From positions 4,464,001 through 4,528,000 of the forward strand of contig NZ_CP047020.1 of assembly GCF_009796285.1 (NCBI RefSeq): a stretch of 64,000 bases of DNA. Reading direction: 5' to 3'. The notes under the pieces are model-generated. The model was not told the DNA's origin and ran no database searches. It saw nothing but the letters and a program-made list of their open reading frames with translations. Below are positions 24,889 to 32,535 of this stretch, piece by piece (the stretch's first letter is position 1; each line of letters starts with the position of its first letter). This DNA comes from Streptomyces broussonetiae. GTDB lineage: Bacteria > Actinomycetota > Actinomycetes > Streptomycetales > Streptomycetaceae. A program made the position numbers and the translations under genes.

Positions 24889-25880
24889 AGTACACGCAGC
24901 TAGGACGCACGGGACTCAAGGTCAGCCGGCTCGTTCTCGGCACCATGAACTTCGGTCCACAGACCGATGAGGGCGACAGCCACGCGATCATGGACGCGGC
25001 GCTGGACGCGGGCATCAACTTCTTCGACACCGCCAACGTGTACGGCTGGGGCGAGAACAAGGGCCGTACGGAATCGATCATCGGCAACTGGTTCGCCAAG
25101 GGCGGCGACCGGCGCGACAAGGTCGTCCTCGCCACCAAGGTCTACGCCAACATGGCCCCCGACGGCCAGGCCGCCTGGCCCAACCACGACAAGCTCTCCG
25201 CGCTGAACATCCGGCGGGCCGTGGACGCCAGCCTCAAGCGGCTGCAGACCGATCACATCGATCTCTACCAGTTCCACCACGTCGACCGGGACACCCCGTT
25301 CGAGGAGATCTGGCAGGCGATCGACACCCTGGTCCAGCAGGGCAAGATCCTCTATGCGGGATCCAGCAACTTCCCGGGCTACAAGATCGCCCAGGCCAAC
25401 GAGATCGCCGCGCGGCGCGGTGGCACCATCGGGCTGGTCAGCGAGCAGTGCCTGTACAACCTCTTCGAGCGACGGGCCGAGATGGAGGTCATCCCGGCCG
25501 CGCAGGACTACGGCCTCGGGGTCATCCCCTGGTCGCCGCTGCACGGGGGTCTGCTGGGCGGGGTCATCAGGAAGGAGGCCCAGGGCGGTCGCCGTACCTC
25601 CGGACGCGCCGCCGAGACGCTGAACGACCCGGCCGCCCGCGCCCGCATCCAGAGCTACGAGGACCTGGTCGACAAGCACGGTCTGGAGCCCGGCGAGGTG
25701 GCCCTGGCCTGGCTGCTGACCCGGCCCGGGGTGACCGGGCCCATCGTCGGTCCGCGCACGGCACAGCAGCTCGGGTCCGCCCTGCGGGCCGCCGAGCTGG
25801 AGCTGGGCGAGGAGCTGCTGAGCGGCCTGGACGAGGTCTTCCCGGGTCCGGGACCGTCCCCGGAGGCCTTCGCCTGGTGA
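24885..25880 (+). CDS. Aldo/keto reductase
   Basis: A 331-aa NADPH-dependent TIM-barrel oxidoreductase. The catalytic tetrad is seen as Asp and Tyr in FFDTANVYG (near 46-53), Lys in LATKVY (near 84) and His in YQFHHVD (near 126). GSSNFPGYKIAQA and the C-terminal GPIVGPRTAQQL cofactor segment are present. It is close to the YhdN/Tas-like general stress group, and the substrate is unknown. Translationally coupled to the SGNH hydrolase; a good hairpin follows the stop. Confidence 0.92.
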   Translation: MKYTQLGRTGLKVSRLVLGTMNFGPQTDEGDSHAIMDAALDAGINFFDTANVYGWGENKGRTESIIGNWFAKGGDRRDKVVLATKVYANMAPDGQAAWPNHDKLSALNIRRAVDASLKRLQTDHIDLYQFHHVDRDTPFEEIWQAIDTLVQQGKILYAGSSNFPGYKIAQANEIAARRGGTIGLVSEQCLYNLFERRAEMEVIPAAQDYGLGVIPWSPLHGGLLGGVIRKEAQGGRRTSGRAAETLNDPAARARIQSYEDLVDKHGLEPGEVALAWLLTRPGVTGPIVGPRTAQQLGSALRAAELELGEELLSGLDEVFPGPGPSPEAFAW

Positions 25881-25920
25881 GGCCGGTGCTTCCGGCAGCT
25901 TCGTGAGGGGCGACGCCCCA

Positions 25921-25959
25921 GGGGTGCGGGACCGCGTTCGGCAGGCGGCCCCGCGCCCC
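25921..25959 (+). terminator. Hairpin terminator after aldo/keto reductase
   Basis: Two 14-nt arms (25921-25934 and 25946-25959) pair at 12 of 14 positions around an 11-nt loop, 40 nt after the stop. It may also serve the convergent microprotein gene. Confidence 0.6.
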
Positions 25960-25971
25960 GGATCCCCGCCG

Positions 25972-26058
25972 CTACCTGACGGCCGCCGACACAGCGACCA
26001 CCACGAACATCAGCACAAGCACACCGGCCATGATCCGGTTCCGCGTCTTCGGGTCCAC
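25972..26058 (-). CDS. 28-aa single-pass membrane microprotein
   Basis: GTG-started ORF of 28 residues: a basic cytosolic start (VDPKTRNRIM) followed by one hydrophobic helix (AGVLVLMFVVVAVSAA) ending in VR. The start codon is placed 7 nt behind a TAGGCT -10 element, matching other leaderless starts in the window. A MDPKTRNRIMAG-type start with one TM helix is, from memory, shared by small hypothetical proteins in other Streptomyces. The topology should be N-in. The function is unknown; such peptides often modulate a membrane complex. It lies between two plus-strand genes. Confidence 0.6.
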   Translation of the reverse strand: MDPKTRNRIMAGVLVLMFVVVAVSAAVR

Positions 26059-26065
26059 GCCGTCG

Positions 26066-26071
26066 AGCCTA
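26066..26071 (-). promoter_or_regulatory. -10 element of microprotein gene
   Basis: TAGGCT on the minus strand, 7 nt before the GTG; leaderless geometry with no ribosome binding site. Confidence 0.45.
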
Positions 26072-26286
26072 ATTCCTTCGCAGGCGCTCCGCGGCTGCCG
26101 GGTGGGGTCGGCGGGGCCTTCGGGCAGTGAGGTCCGTTACGCCTTTCCGGTGTGCACGGACACGGACCGAGACGTGGATCACACAGGACTGCGGGTACGG
26201 ATACGCGAACTCATGCAACCGATCCGGCCGAATCGAGGTGTCTGAAGATGCTGGGCATGTACGGATAAGAGCCGGAGGGGGACGCA

Positions 26287-27276
26287 GTGTTGGGGCGAGC
26301 GAGACGCGGTATCGGAATGGTGCTGCTGGCGGGTGCCGTACTGGCGAGCGCCAGCGGGTGCGGCGGGACGGCGACGGCATCGGATGCGAAGCCCTCGCCC
26401 AGGAGCACGGCCCGTACCGGCACGGGCGCGAAGCCGACTCCGGCTCCGACGCACCCGTCCGGGCCGCCGATGCTGCTGGACACGATCGTCCCGCGCGACG
26501 GCGCCACCGTCGGGGTGGCCATGCCGGTCTCCGTCACGTTCAGCAAGCCGGTGGCCGCCTCGGCGCGGGCCGGGATCGAACGGCACCTGAAGGTGACCAC
26601 CTCCATACCGGTCACCGGTGCCTGGCACTGGTTCGGTGACACCCGGGTCGACTGGCGGCCGCAGAACTACTGGCCGTCCGGCACCAAGGTGACGCTCGAC
26701 GCCGACCTCACGGACGTCGCCGACGGCAACGGCCGCTACGGCACACGCAGTTACCGGCACACCTTCACCATCGGCGCCGACTTCCGGACCACCGTGTCCG
26801 TACCGCAGCACACGATGACGATCACCCGCGACGGAAAGGTGCTGCGCACCCTGCCCATCGACGCGGGCAGCCCGGTCTTCCCCTCCTGGGACGGCACCAT
26901 GGCGGTGATGGACAAGCAGCGCTGGGTACGGATGACCTCCTGCAGCGTCGGCATCAGCTGCGACAAGAACGACACGGCCAACTACTACGACCTGACCCTG
27001 CCCTGGGACGTCCAGCTCACGGCATCGGGCACGTACGTCCACTACTCCAAGGCCGACCCCTACCCCGGCCACGCCAACGGCTCGCACGGCTGCGTCCACC
27101 TTTCGCTGGCCGACTCCGAGTGGTTCTACGACCACGTCGAGCAGGGCGACCCCATCACCATCAAGGGCTCCCCGCGCGGAGACACCGCCGCGGACAACGG
27201 CTATGCGGCCTTCACCCTCAGCTGGGCCCAGTGGCTGGCGGGCAGCACGACCGGCCGGCAGAGCACACACGCGTGA
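26287..27276 (+). CDS. L,D-transpeptidase lipoprotein (Ig domain + YkuD)
   Basis: A 329-aa lipoprotein acting in peptidoglycan 3-3 cross-linking. The signal peptide ends in a lipobox with Cys25 (ASASGC). A Thr/Pro/Lys-rich linker leads to an Ig-like domain (about 60-165), then the YkuD catalytic domain with VHY (His252) and SHGCVHLS, catalytic Cys269. The residue after SHGCV is His where many family members have Arg. A C-terminal extension ends WAQWLAGST. The GTG start follows a GGAGGGGG purine run. Domain order matches the Ldt(Mt2)-like actinobacterial enzymes. Convergent with thpR; a hairpin lies between. Confidence 0.9.
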   Translation: MLGRARRGIGMVLLAGAVLASASGCGGTATASDAKPSPRSTARTGTGAKPTPAPTHPSGPPMLLDTIVPRDGATVGVAMPVSVTFSKPVAASARAGIERHLKVTTSIPVTGAWHWFGDTRVDWRPQNYWPSGTKVTLDADLTDVADGNGRYGTRSYRHTFTIGADFRTTVSVPQHTMTITRDGKVLRTLPIDAGSPVFPSWDGTMAVMDKQRWVRMTSCSVGISCDKNDTANYYDLTLPWDVQLTASGTYVHYSKADPYPGHANGSHGCVHLSLADSEWFYDHVEQGDPITIKGSPRGDTAADNGYAAFTLSWAQWLAGSTTGRQSTHA

Positions 27277-27289
27277 GCCACCGCCGACG

Positions 27290-27307
27290 CCCGCGCCCCG
27301 GCGCGGG
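27290..27307. terminator. Bidirectional hairpin between ldt and thpR
   Basis: CCCGCGCC and GGCGCGGG form a perfect 8-bp stem around 2 nt (7 bp or fewer in practice), 14 nt after one stop and 13 nt before the other. Confidence 0.5.
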
Positions 27308-27319
27308 GGCGGTACCCGG

Positions 27320-27892
27320 CTAACCGCCCGCCCCCAGCGCCCAGCGGCCGACCGCCTCGTACCGGGGCTGCTCCCCGCGCACCCCGGAGCGCGGCAGATT
27401 GCTGCGCATCAGCACCAGCTCGGCCACTGCCCAGTCGCTGCTGGTGAACCCGGCCAGAGCGTCGACGTACGGCCGTACCTCGAAGCCGTCCCGGCTCCGG
27501 GCCACGGTCAGGTGTGCCTGGTAGCGCCGGTGCTCGGCCATCGGCACGCCCGCCTTGCGTGCCGCCGCCTCGGCCCGCTCGGCCAGCAGGCGCAGCGTCT
27601 CCAGGTCCCCGGACGCCCCGGCCCACAGCGCGCGCCCGTGGCCGAACTGGCCACCGCCACGGACGGCCAGCCGGAAGGGTGGCGTGCGGTGGGCCGCGCG
27701 GGACAGGCGGTCCGACAGGGCGGGTACGACGTCGTCGGCGACCTCGCCGTAGAAGGCGAGGGTGAAGTGCCAGCCGGGGCGGCCCGTCCAGCGCAGCGCC
27801 CCGGCGCCGGGCAGCCTCTTCAACTCGGCCACCTCGGCGGCGAGTTCCTGGACGACGTGCTCCGGCGGGAGCACCGCGGCGAAGAGTCTCAT
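27320..27892 (-). CDS. thpR: RNA 2',3'-cyclic phosphodiesterase
   Basis: A 190-aa 2H phosphoesterase superfamily protein. The two HxT motifs are clear: WHFTLAF near residue 46 and AHLTVARS near 130. MRLFAAVLPP at the N-terminus is typical of ThpR/LigT. It hydrolyses RNA 2',3'-cyclic phosphates in vitro; its cellular role is less certain. The ATG has GAAGGAC just upstream. It is divergent from the GNAT gene with 39 nt between the starts, so the promoters must overlap. Confidence 0.9.
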   Translation of the reverse strand: MRLFAAVLPPEHVVQELAAEVAELKRLPGAGALRWTGRPGWHFTLAFYGEVADDVVPALSDRLSRAAHRTPPFRLAVRGGGQFGHGRALWAGASGDLETLRLLAERAEAAARKAGVPMAEHRRYQAHLTVARSRDGFEVRPYVDALAGFTSSDWAVAELVLMRSNLPRSGVRGEQPRYEAVGRWALGAGG

Positions 27893-27931
27893 GTCCTTCA
27901 CCTTCCCAGACGGACACGGCAGGATCGGACC

Positions 27932-28447
27932 ATGACGATCACCATCCGCCGAGGCGGTCCCGGCGACGCTCCCCTGGTCCTCGGCATGCTCGACAGCGCC
28001 GTGGAGTGGCTGGTCTCCCAGGGCCGTACCGGCCAGTGGGGCACCGGGTCCTGGTCGGAGAACGAACGGGCCGTGGAGCTGGTGCACCGGTACACCGCCC
28101 AGGGCACGCCGTACATAGCCGAGGTCGACGGCTCCCCGGCGGCCACCCTCACGCTCAGCAAGGGTCCCGGCCCGTACCTGGAACCCGCCGACGAGCCCGA
28201 GCGGTACATCCATCTCTTCGCCACCGACCGCCGCTTCAAGGGCCTCGGCGCCGGCGCCGCCCTGCTCGCCCACGCGGCCGAGGAGACCCGGCGGGCCGGG
28301 GTCTCGCTGCTGCGCGTGGACTGCTACGCGGGCGACGACGGCAAGCTGGTCGCCTACTACGAGAGCAACGGATTCACCCGCACCGAGGCGTTCACGGTGG
28401 GCGAGGACAAGTGGCCGGGGCAGGTGCTGGCCCGCAGGGTGCTGTAG
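27932..28447 (+). CDS. GNAT-family N-acetyltransferase
   Basis: A 171-aa acetyltransferase. The acetyl-CoA loop reads RRFKGLGAGAALLAHA near residues 98-113, after the beta-4 strand YIHLFATD, and is followed by LRVDCYAGDDGKLVAYYESNGF. The acceptor is unknown. The ATG has AGGA about 8 nt upstream. Divergent from thpR, and its stop lies 18 nt from the MFS gene's stop on the other strand. Confidence 0.88.
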   Translation: MTITIRRGGPGDAPLVLGMLDSAVEWLVSQGRTGQWGTGSWSENERAVELVHRYTAQGTPYIAEVDGSPAATLTLSKGPGPYLEPADEPERYIHLFATDRRFKGLGAGAALLAHAAEETRRAGVSLLRVDCYAGDDGKLVAYYESNGFTRTEAFTVGEDKWPGQVLARRVL

Positions 28448-28465
28448 CCCCTGCGGGCCGGACCG

Positions 28466-29812
28466 TCAGGCCGCCGTCGCCAGTTCCTCCCGCTCGCGCG
28501 GGACGAAGCGGAACCGGGGGTGGCCGTGGTACCAGCCCACCGACAGGCGCAGGCCGCCGATGCGGGTCAGGACCAGGCCGATCACACCGGCCGCGGCGGC
28601 GGAGACGATGCCGCCGAGGGCGAAGCCGACGCGCGCGCCGTAGGTGTCGGTGATCCAGCCGACGACCGGCGCGCCGAGCGGCGTGCCACCCATGAACACC
28701 ATCATGAACAGGGCCATCACCCGGCCGCGCATGGCCGGGTCGGTGGCCATCTGCACCGCGGTGTTCGCCGTGACGTTCACCGTGAGCCCGAAGATCCCGA
28801 TCGGGACCATGAGCAGGGCGAACAGCCCGTACGACGGCGCGAGCGCGGCCACGATCTCCAGCGCGCCGAAGGCGAGCGCGGCGGCGATCAGGATGCGCAG
28901 CCGGGCCGTGCCGCGCCGGGCGGCCAGCAGGGCGCCGACCAGGGAGCCGACGGCCATCAGGGTGTTGAAGAGGCTGTAGCCGCCGGCCCCGGCGTGGAAG
29001 ATGTGCTCGGCGTAGGCCGAGAGCCACACCGGGAAGTTGAAGCCGAAAGTGCCGATGAAGCCGACGAGGACGATCGGCCAGATCAGCTCCGGACGCCCGG
29101 CCACGTACTGCAGGCCCTCGCGCAGCTGTCCCTTGCCCCGCGGCGCGCGCTGGACGGCGTGCAGCTCACGGGCGCGCATCAGCAGCAGACCGGTGATGGG
29201 GGCCGCGAAGGACAGGCCGTTGGCGAGGAACGCCCAGCCGGTGCCCACGCCGGTGATCATCAGGCCGGCGACGGCCGGGCCGACCAGGCGGGCGGACTGG
29301 AAGTTCGCCGAGTTCAGGCTGACCGCGTTCTGCAGCTGCTCGGGACCGACCATCTCCGAGACGAAGGACTGCCGGGCCGGGTTGTCGACCACGGTCGCCA
29401 GACCGACGGCGAACGCGGCGAGGTAGACGTGCCAGACCTGGACGTGGCCGGTGAGGGTCAGCGCGGCGAGCGCCAGACCGGACAGGGCCATGGCCGACTG
29501 GGTCACCAGCAGCGTGGGGCGCTTGGGCAGGCGGTCCACCAGGACACCGCCGTACAGACCGAAGAGGAGCATCGGCAGGAACTGCAGGGCCGTGGTGATG
29601 CCCACGGCCGCGGAGGAACCGGTCAGGCTGAGGACGAGCCAGTCCTGGGCGATGCGCTGCATCCAGGTGCCGGTGTTGGAGACGACCTGGCCGATGAAGA
29701 AGAGGCGGTAGTTCCTGACCTTCAGCGAGCTGAACATCGAGGACTTGGGGGCGGTGGGGGTCGTAGGTGCGGTCGGTGCGGGGGCGGAAGGTGCTCCGGA
29801 TCCCGTACTCAA
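28466..29812 (-). CDS. MFS exporter controlled by adjacent MarR
   Basis: A 448-aa major-facilitator transporter (12 TM, MFS_3/enterobactin-exporter-like group), with LFFIGQVVSNTGTWMQRIAQDWLV in TM1, GGVLVDRLPKR in the first cytosolic loop and DNPARQSFVSEMV. It probably exports a small lipophilic compound. I use a TTG start at 29812 because GGAGG stands 9 nt upstream; an internal ATG at 29737 (MFSSLKVRNY) would remove a Pro/Thr/Ala-rich tail. The MarR gene lies 26 nt upstream on the same strand, so the pair forms an operon. Confidence 0.88.
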   Translation of the reverse strand: MSTGSGAPSAPAPTAPTTPTAPKSSMFSSLKVRNYRLFFIGQVVSNTGTWMQRIAQDWLVLSLTGSSAAVGITTALQFLPMLLFGLYGGVLVDRLPKRPTLLVTQSAMALSGLALAALTLTGHVQVWHVYLAAFAVGLATVVDNPARQSFVSEMVGPEQLQNAVSLNSANFQSARLVGPAVAGLMITGVGTGWAFLANGLSFAAPITGLLLMRARELHAVQRAPRGKGQLREGLQYVAGRPELIWPIVLVGFIGTFGFNFPVWLSAYAEHIFHAGAGGYSLFNTLMAVGSLVGALLAARRGTARLRILIAAALAFGALEIVAALAPSYGLFALLMVPIGIFGLTVNVTANTAVQMATDPAMRGRVMALFMMVFMGGTPLGAPVVGWITDTYGARVGFALGGIVSAAAAGVIGLVLTRIGGLRLSVGWYHGHPRFRFVPREREELATAA

Positions 29813-29838
29813 AGTCGGTCGCCTCCTCTATCGGCGGT

Positions 29839-30282
29839 CTACAGGTGTGCGAGCTTCTCCAGCACGGGGGCCGCAGCGCGCAGCTTGGCCCACTCGTCCT
29901 CGTCGAGGCCCTCGACCAGTCCGGACAGGAACGCGTTGCGCTTGCGGCGGCTCTCCTCGAGCATCGCCTCGGCCTGTTCGGTCTGGGTGACGACCTTCTG
30001 GCGCCGGTCCTCGGGATGCGGCTCCAGCCGGACCAGCCCCTTGGCTTCGAGCAGCGCCACGATGCGGGTCATCGACGGCGGCTGGACGTGCTCCTTGCGG
30101 GCCAGCTCGCCCGGTGTGGCCGAGCCGCAGCGGGAGAGGGTGCCGAGCACCGACATCTCGGTGGGGCTCAGCGACTCGTCGACCCGCTGGTGCTTGAGCC
30201 GACGGCTCAGCCGCATCACGGCCGAGCGGAGGGAGTTCACGGCGGCAGCGTCGTCGCCATGGGTCAGGTCCAGGTCCGGCAT
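29839..30282 (-). CDS. MarR-family transcriptional regulator
   Basis: A 147-aa winged-helix repressor: LSPTEMSVLGTLSRCG, then the recognition helix region VQPPSMTRIVALLEAKGLVRLEPHPEDRRQKVV with the DxR wing. I place the start at the ATG at 30282 (MPDLDL), which has AAGGA 4-5 nt upstream; the ATG at 30300 lies inside the operator palindrome. The perfect 7-bp inverted repeat directly upstream indicates autorepression and control of the downstream MFS exporter by an effector drug or metabolite. Confidence 0.92.
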   Translation of the reverse strand: MPDLDLTHGDDAAAVNSLRSAVMRLSRRLKHQRVDESLSPTEMSVLGTLSRCGSATPGELARKEHVQPPSMTRIVALLEAKGLVRLEPHPEDRRQKVVTQTEQAEAMLEESRRKRNAFLSGLVEGLDEDEWAKLRAAAPVLEKLAHL

Positions 30283-30288
30283 GTCCTT

Positions 30289-30306
30289 AGAGTAACTCAT
30301 TACTCT
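30289..30306. promoter_or_regulatory. MarR operator, AGAGTAA-N4-TTACTCT
   Basis: Perfect 7-bp arms with a 4-nt spacer end 6 nt upstream of the marR start codon. The size (18 bp) and AT-richness fit a MarR dimer site; binding would cover the promoter and translation start. Confidence 0.75.
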
Positions 30307-30436
30307 TTCTAAAGACCACCGCGACACCCGTGCAATGCCCGTGACCCTGGCCACTGAACCCCTCGATCACCCATATGAGTGAGTCGATTCCGGAAAGTGA
30401 CGCGCGGGGCGGCCGGATGTGGCGACCCTCGTAGGC

Positions 30437-30637
30437 ATGGGGACCAGTGTGCTCAGCCTGCGGATAGACGGGGAGCTGCTCGAGCGGCTCCGGCTGCACG
30501 CGGCGAAAAGAGGAATGAGCGTCCAGGACTATGTCGTCCGGACGCTCATTCGCGATGACTTCGACGAGCGGTTCCAGGCCGCCGTCGAGGAGACGGAGAA
30601 GTTCTACGGGGCCACGGGCCCCGGCCTGATCACGTGA
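30437..30637 (+). CDS. Stand-alone ribbon-helix-helix-like protein
   Basis: A 66-aa protein. SVLSLRIDGELLERLRLHAAKRGMSVQDYVVRTLIRDDF has the beta-strand plus two-helix pattern of MetJ/Arc (CopG) DNA-binding proteins, followed by an acidic C-terminal helix (QAAVEETEKF). It may be an orphan antitoxin-like or general regulator; no toxin gene is adjacent. The ATG lies 7 nt after GACCCT, a possible leaderless -10. The gene ends tail-to-tail with the purine permease and shares an 8-bp palindrome that supplies both stop codons. Confidence 0.75.
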   Translation: MGTSVLSLRIDGELLERLRLHAAKRGMSVQDYVVRTLIRDDFDERFQAAVEETEKFYGATGPGLIT

Positions 30638-32081
30638 GACCCAGGGCCGGCATCAGGTAGTAGAAGGCGAAGACGGCCGAGACGACGTACATGGCGGCCG
30701 GGATCTCCCGGAACCGCCCTGCGGCCAGGCGCAGGACCGTGAAGGTGATGAAGCCCATGCCGATGCCGTTGGTGATCGAGTAGGTGAACGGCATCATCAG
30801 CATCGTCACGAACGCCGGGATCGCGATGGTGTAGTCGGCCCAGTCGATCTCCTTGATCGAGTTCGACAGGATCAGGAAGCCGACCGCGACCAGCGCCGGG
30901 GTGGCCGCCTGGGACGGCACCATCGTGGCGACCGGGGTGAGGAACAGCGCGACGGCGAAGAGTCCGCCCGTGACGACGTTCGCGAGACCCGTCCGGGCGC
31001 CCTCGCCGACACCGGCCGTGGACTCCACGAACGCGGTCGTGGCCGAGGAGGAGCTGGCGCCGCCCGCCGCCACCGACAGGCCGTCGATGAAGAGGACCTT
31101 GTTGATGCCGGGCATGTAGCCCTGGGCGTCGGTCAGCTTGGCCTCGTCGCTGACGCCCATGATCGTGCCCATCGCGTCGAAGAAGCACGACAGCAGGACC
31201 GTGAAGACGAACAGGATGCCGGTCAGCACGCCGACCTTGGAGAAGCCTCCGAACAGGCTGACCTGGCCGACCAGGCCGAAGTCCGGGGTGGAGACCGGAT
31301 TGCCCGGCCACTTGGGGACCGTCAGCCCCCAGGACGCGACGTGGGTGACCGCGTTGATGATCAGCGCGAGGACGGTCATGCCGACGATCGAGATCAGGAT
31401 CGCGCCGGGCGTCTTGCGGACGATCAGCGCGAAGGTCAGCAGCACGCCGAGGACGAACACCAGCACCGGCCAGCCGTGCAGATGGCCGCCGACGCCGAGC
31501 TGGAGCGGGACGGTGGTCTGGGCGGCGTCCGGCATACGGGTGACGAAGCCGGAGTCGACGAGGCCGATCAGCATGATGAACAGGCCGATACCGATCGAGA
31601 TCGACTTGCGCAGCCCGAACGGCACGGCGTTCATCACGCGCTCGCGCAGGCCCGTGGCGACCAGCAGCATGACCACGAAACCGGCCAGCACGACCATGCC
31701 CATGGCGTCCGGCCAGGACATCCGGGGCGCGAGCTGGAGCGCGACGACCGAGTTCACGCCGAGGCCGGCGGCGAGCGCGATCGGGACGTTGCCGATGACA
31801 CCCATGAGGAGGGTGGTGAAGGCGGCCGTCAGGACGGTCGCGGTCACCAGCTGGCCGTTGTCCAGGTGGTGCCCGTACATGTCCTTCGCGCTGCCGAGGA
31901 TGATCGGGTTCAGCACGATGATGTACGCCATCGCGAAGAAGGTGGCGAGACCGCCGCGGATCTCGCGGGCGACGGTGCTGCCCCGCTCGGAGATCTTGAA
32001 GTAGCGGTCGAGCGCGCCGTGGGCCGGCGAACCGCCCGGCACTTCGGGGGTGGGGGCCTTGGCGGGTGCCGAGGTGGACAT
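30630..32081 (-). CDS. NCS2/AzgA-type purine permease
   Basis: A 483-aa inner-membrane nucleobase:proton symporter with 12-14 hydrophobic segments. GGLATFFAMAYIIVLNPIIL near the N-terminus, AAGLGVNSVVA and DAMGTIMGVSDEA are marks of the AzgA group (adenine, guanine, hypoxanthine). A hydrophilic N-terminal tail of about 30 residues precedes TM1. The ATG at 32081 has GAGGT about 6 nt upstream; ATGs at 32093/32096 would add a few residues. The upstream AT-rich spacer contains an inverted repeat. Overlaps the RHH gene by 8 nt at the 3' ends. Confidence 0.9.
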   Translation of the reverse strand: MSTSAPAKAPTPEVPGGSPAHGALDRYFKISERGSTVAREIRGGLATFFAMAYIIVLNPIILGSAKDMYGHHLDNGQLVTATVLTAAFTTLLMGVIGNVPIALAAGLGVNSVVALQLAPRMSWPDAMGMVVLAGFVVMLLVATGLRERVMNAVPFGLRKSISIGIGLFIMLIGLVDSGFVTRMPDAAQTTVPLQLGVGGHLHGWPVLVFVLGVLLTFALIVRKTPGAILISIVGMTVLALIINAVTHVASWGLTVPKWPGNPVSTPDFGLVGQVSLFGGFSKVGVLTGILFVFTVLLSCFFDAMGTIMGVSDEAKLTDAQGYMPGINKVLFIDGLSVAAGGASSSSATTAFVESTAGVGEGARTGLANVVTGGLFAVALFLTPVATMVPSQAATPALVAVGFLILSNSIKEIDWADYTIAIPAFVTMLMMPFTYSITNGIGMGFITFTVLRLAAGRFREIPAAMYVVSAVFAFYYLMPALGLT

Positions 32082-32127
32082 GCAGGACCTCATCACCAGA
32101 GAGGTTCCCCCGAGCCTCTTTGGAGTT

Positions 32128-32178
32128 TCATACGAGCAGAAGTGGACAAAGACAAACGGTTTCAGTATGAACGTATGA
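32128..32178. promoter_or_regulatory. AT-rich regulatory spacer with TCATACG/CGTATGA repeats
   Basis: The divergent space between the purine permease and the DUF2530 gene is much more AT-rich than its surroundings. It holds TCATACG (32128-32134) and its complement CGTATGA (32172-32178), plus a nearby AGTATGA. The repeats may be operator half-sites. I found no recognisable purine riboswitch fold by eye. Confidence 0.35.
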
Positions 32179-32219
32179 GTGCTAGATCGCTATCTCCGCG
32201 CGTAGACCTGACGGCCTCG

Positions 32220-32225
32220 TAAGCT
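32220..32225 (+). promoter_or_regulatory. -10 element of DUF2530 gene
   Basis: TAAGCT followed by 6 nt and the ATG; no ribosome binding site. Leaderless geometry. Confidence 0.45.
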
Positions 32226-32231
32226 GTGCCC

Positions 32232-32498
32232 ATGGCTAAGTGGACCCCTAGGCACGAGGCGCCGGAACCCCTGGAGGGCCCCGTGGTCGCCACCATCACG
32301 GGCGGCACGATCGTGTGGTTCGTCCTCTTCCTCGTCCAGCTGCCCTTCTACGGCTGGTTCGACAGCCATGGCCATCTGTGGTGGCTGTGGACCTGCCTGG
32401 CCGGGGGCGGGCTCGGGCTGATCGGGATCTGGTACGTCAGGAAGCGGGACGCGGCGATCAGGCGGGCGACCGCCGCGGGGGCGACATCGGTCGGATAG
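32232..32498 (+). CDS. DUF2530 membrane protein
   Basis: An 88-aa protein with two TM helices (about 25-41 and 50-68). It has an N-terminal PLEGPVV motif before TM1 and a WYVRKRDAAI basic segment after TM2, consistent with DUF2530 of actinobacteria. The function is unknown. The termini are probably cytosolic. Its start is probably leaderless, and it is followed after 37 nt by the P-type ATPase gene, which has its own promoter. Confidence 0.8.
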   Translation: MAKWTPRHEAPEPLEGPVVATITGGTIVWFVLFLVQLPFYGWFDSHGHLWWLWTCLAGGGLGLIGIWYVRKRDAAIRRATAAGATSVG

Positions 32499-32522
32499 CA
32501 GGCAGGGGGGCAAAGCCCCACG

Positions 32523-32528
32523 TACCGT
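32523..32528 (+). promoter_or_regulatory. -10 element of P-type ATPase gene
   Basis: TACCGT, then exactly 7 nt, then the ATG; no ribosome binding site. Confidence 0.5.
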
Positions 32529-32535
32529 CGATTAC

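Noticed and set aside
30437..30637. Toxin-antitoxin pair built on the RHH protein
   Set aside because: No toxin-like ORF adjoins it; the neighbours are MarR and a purine permease on the other strand.
32082..32231. Purine riboswitch upstream of the NCS2 permease
   Set aside because: The spacer is AT-rich and has repeats, but I could not recognise the three-way junction or conserved loop bases of a purine or guanine riboswitch.
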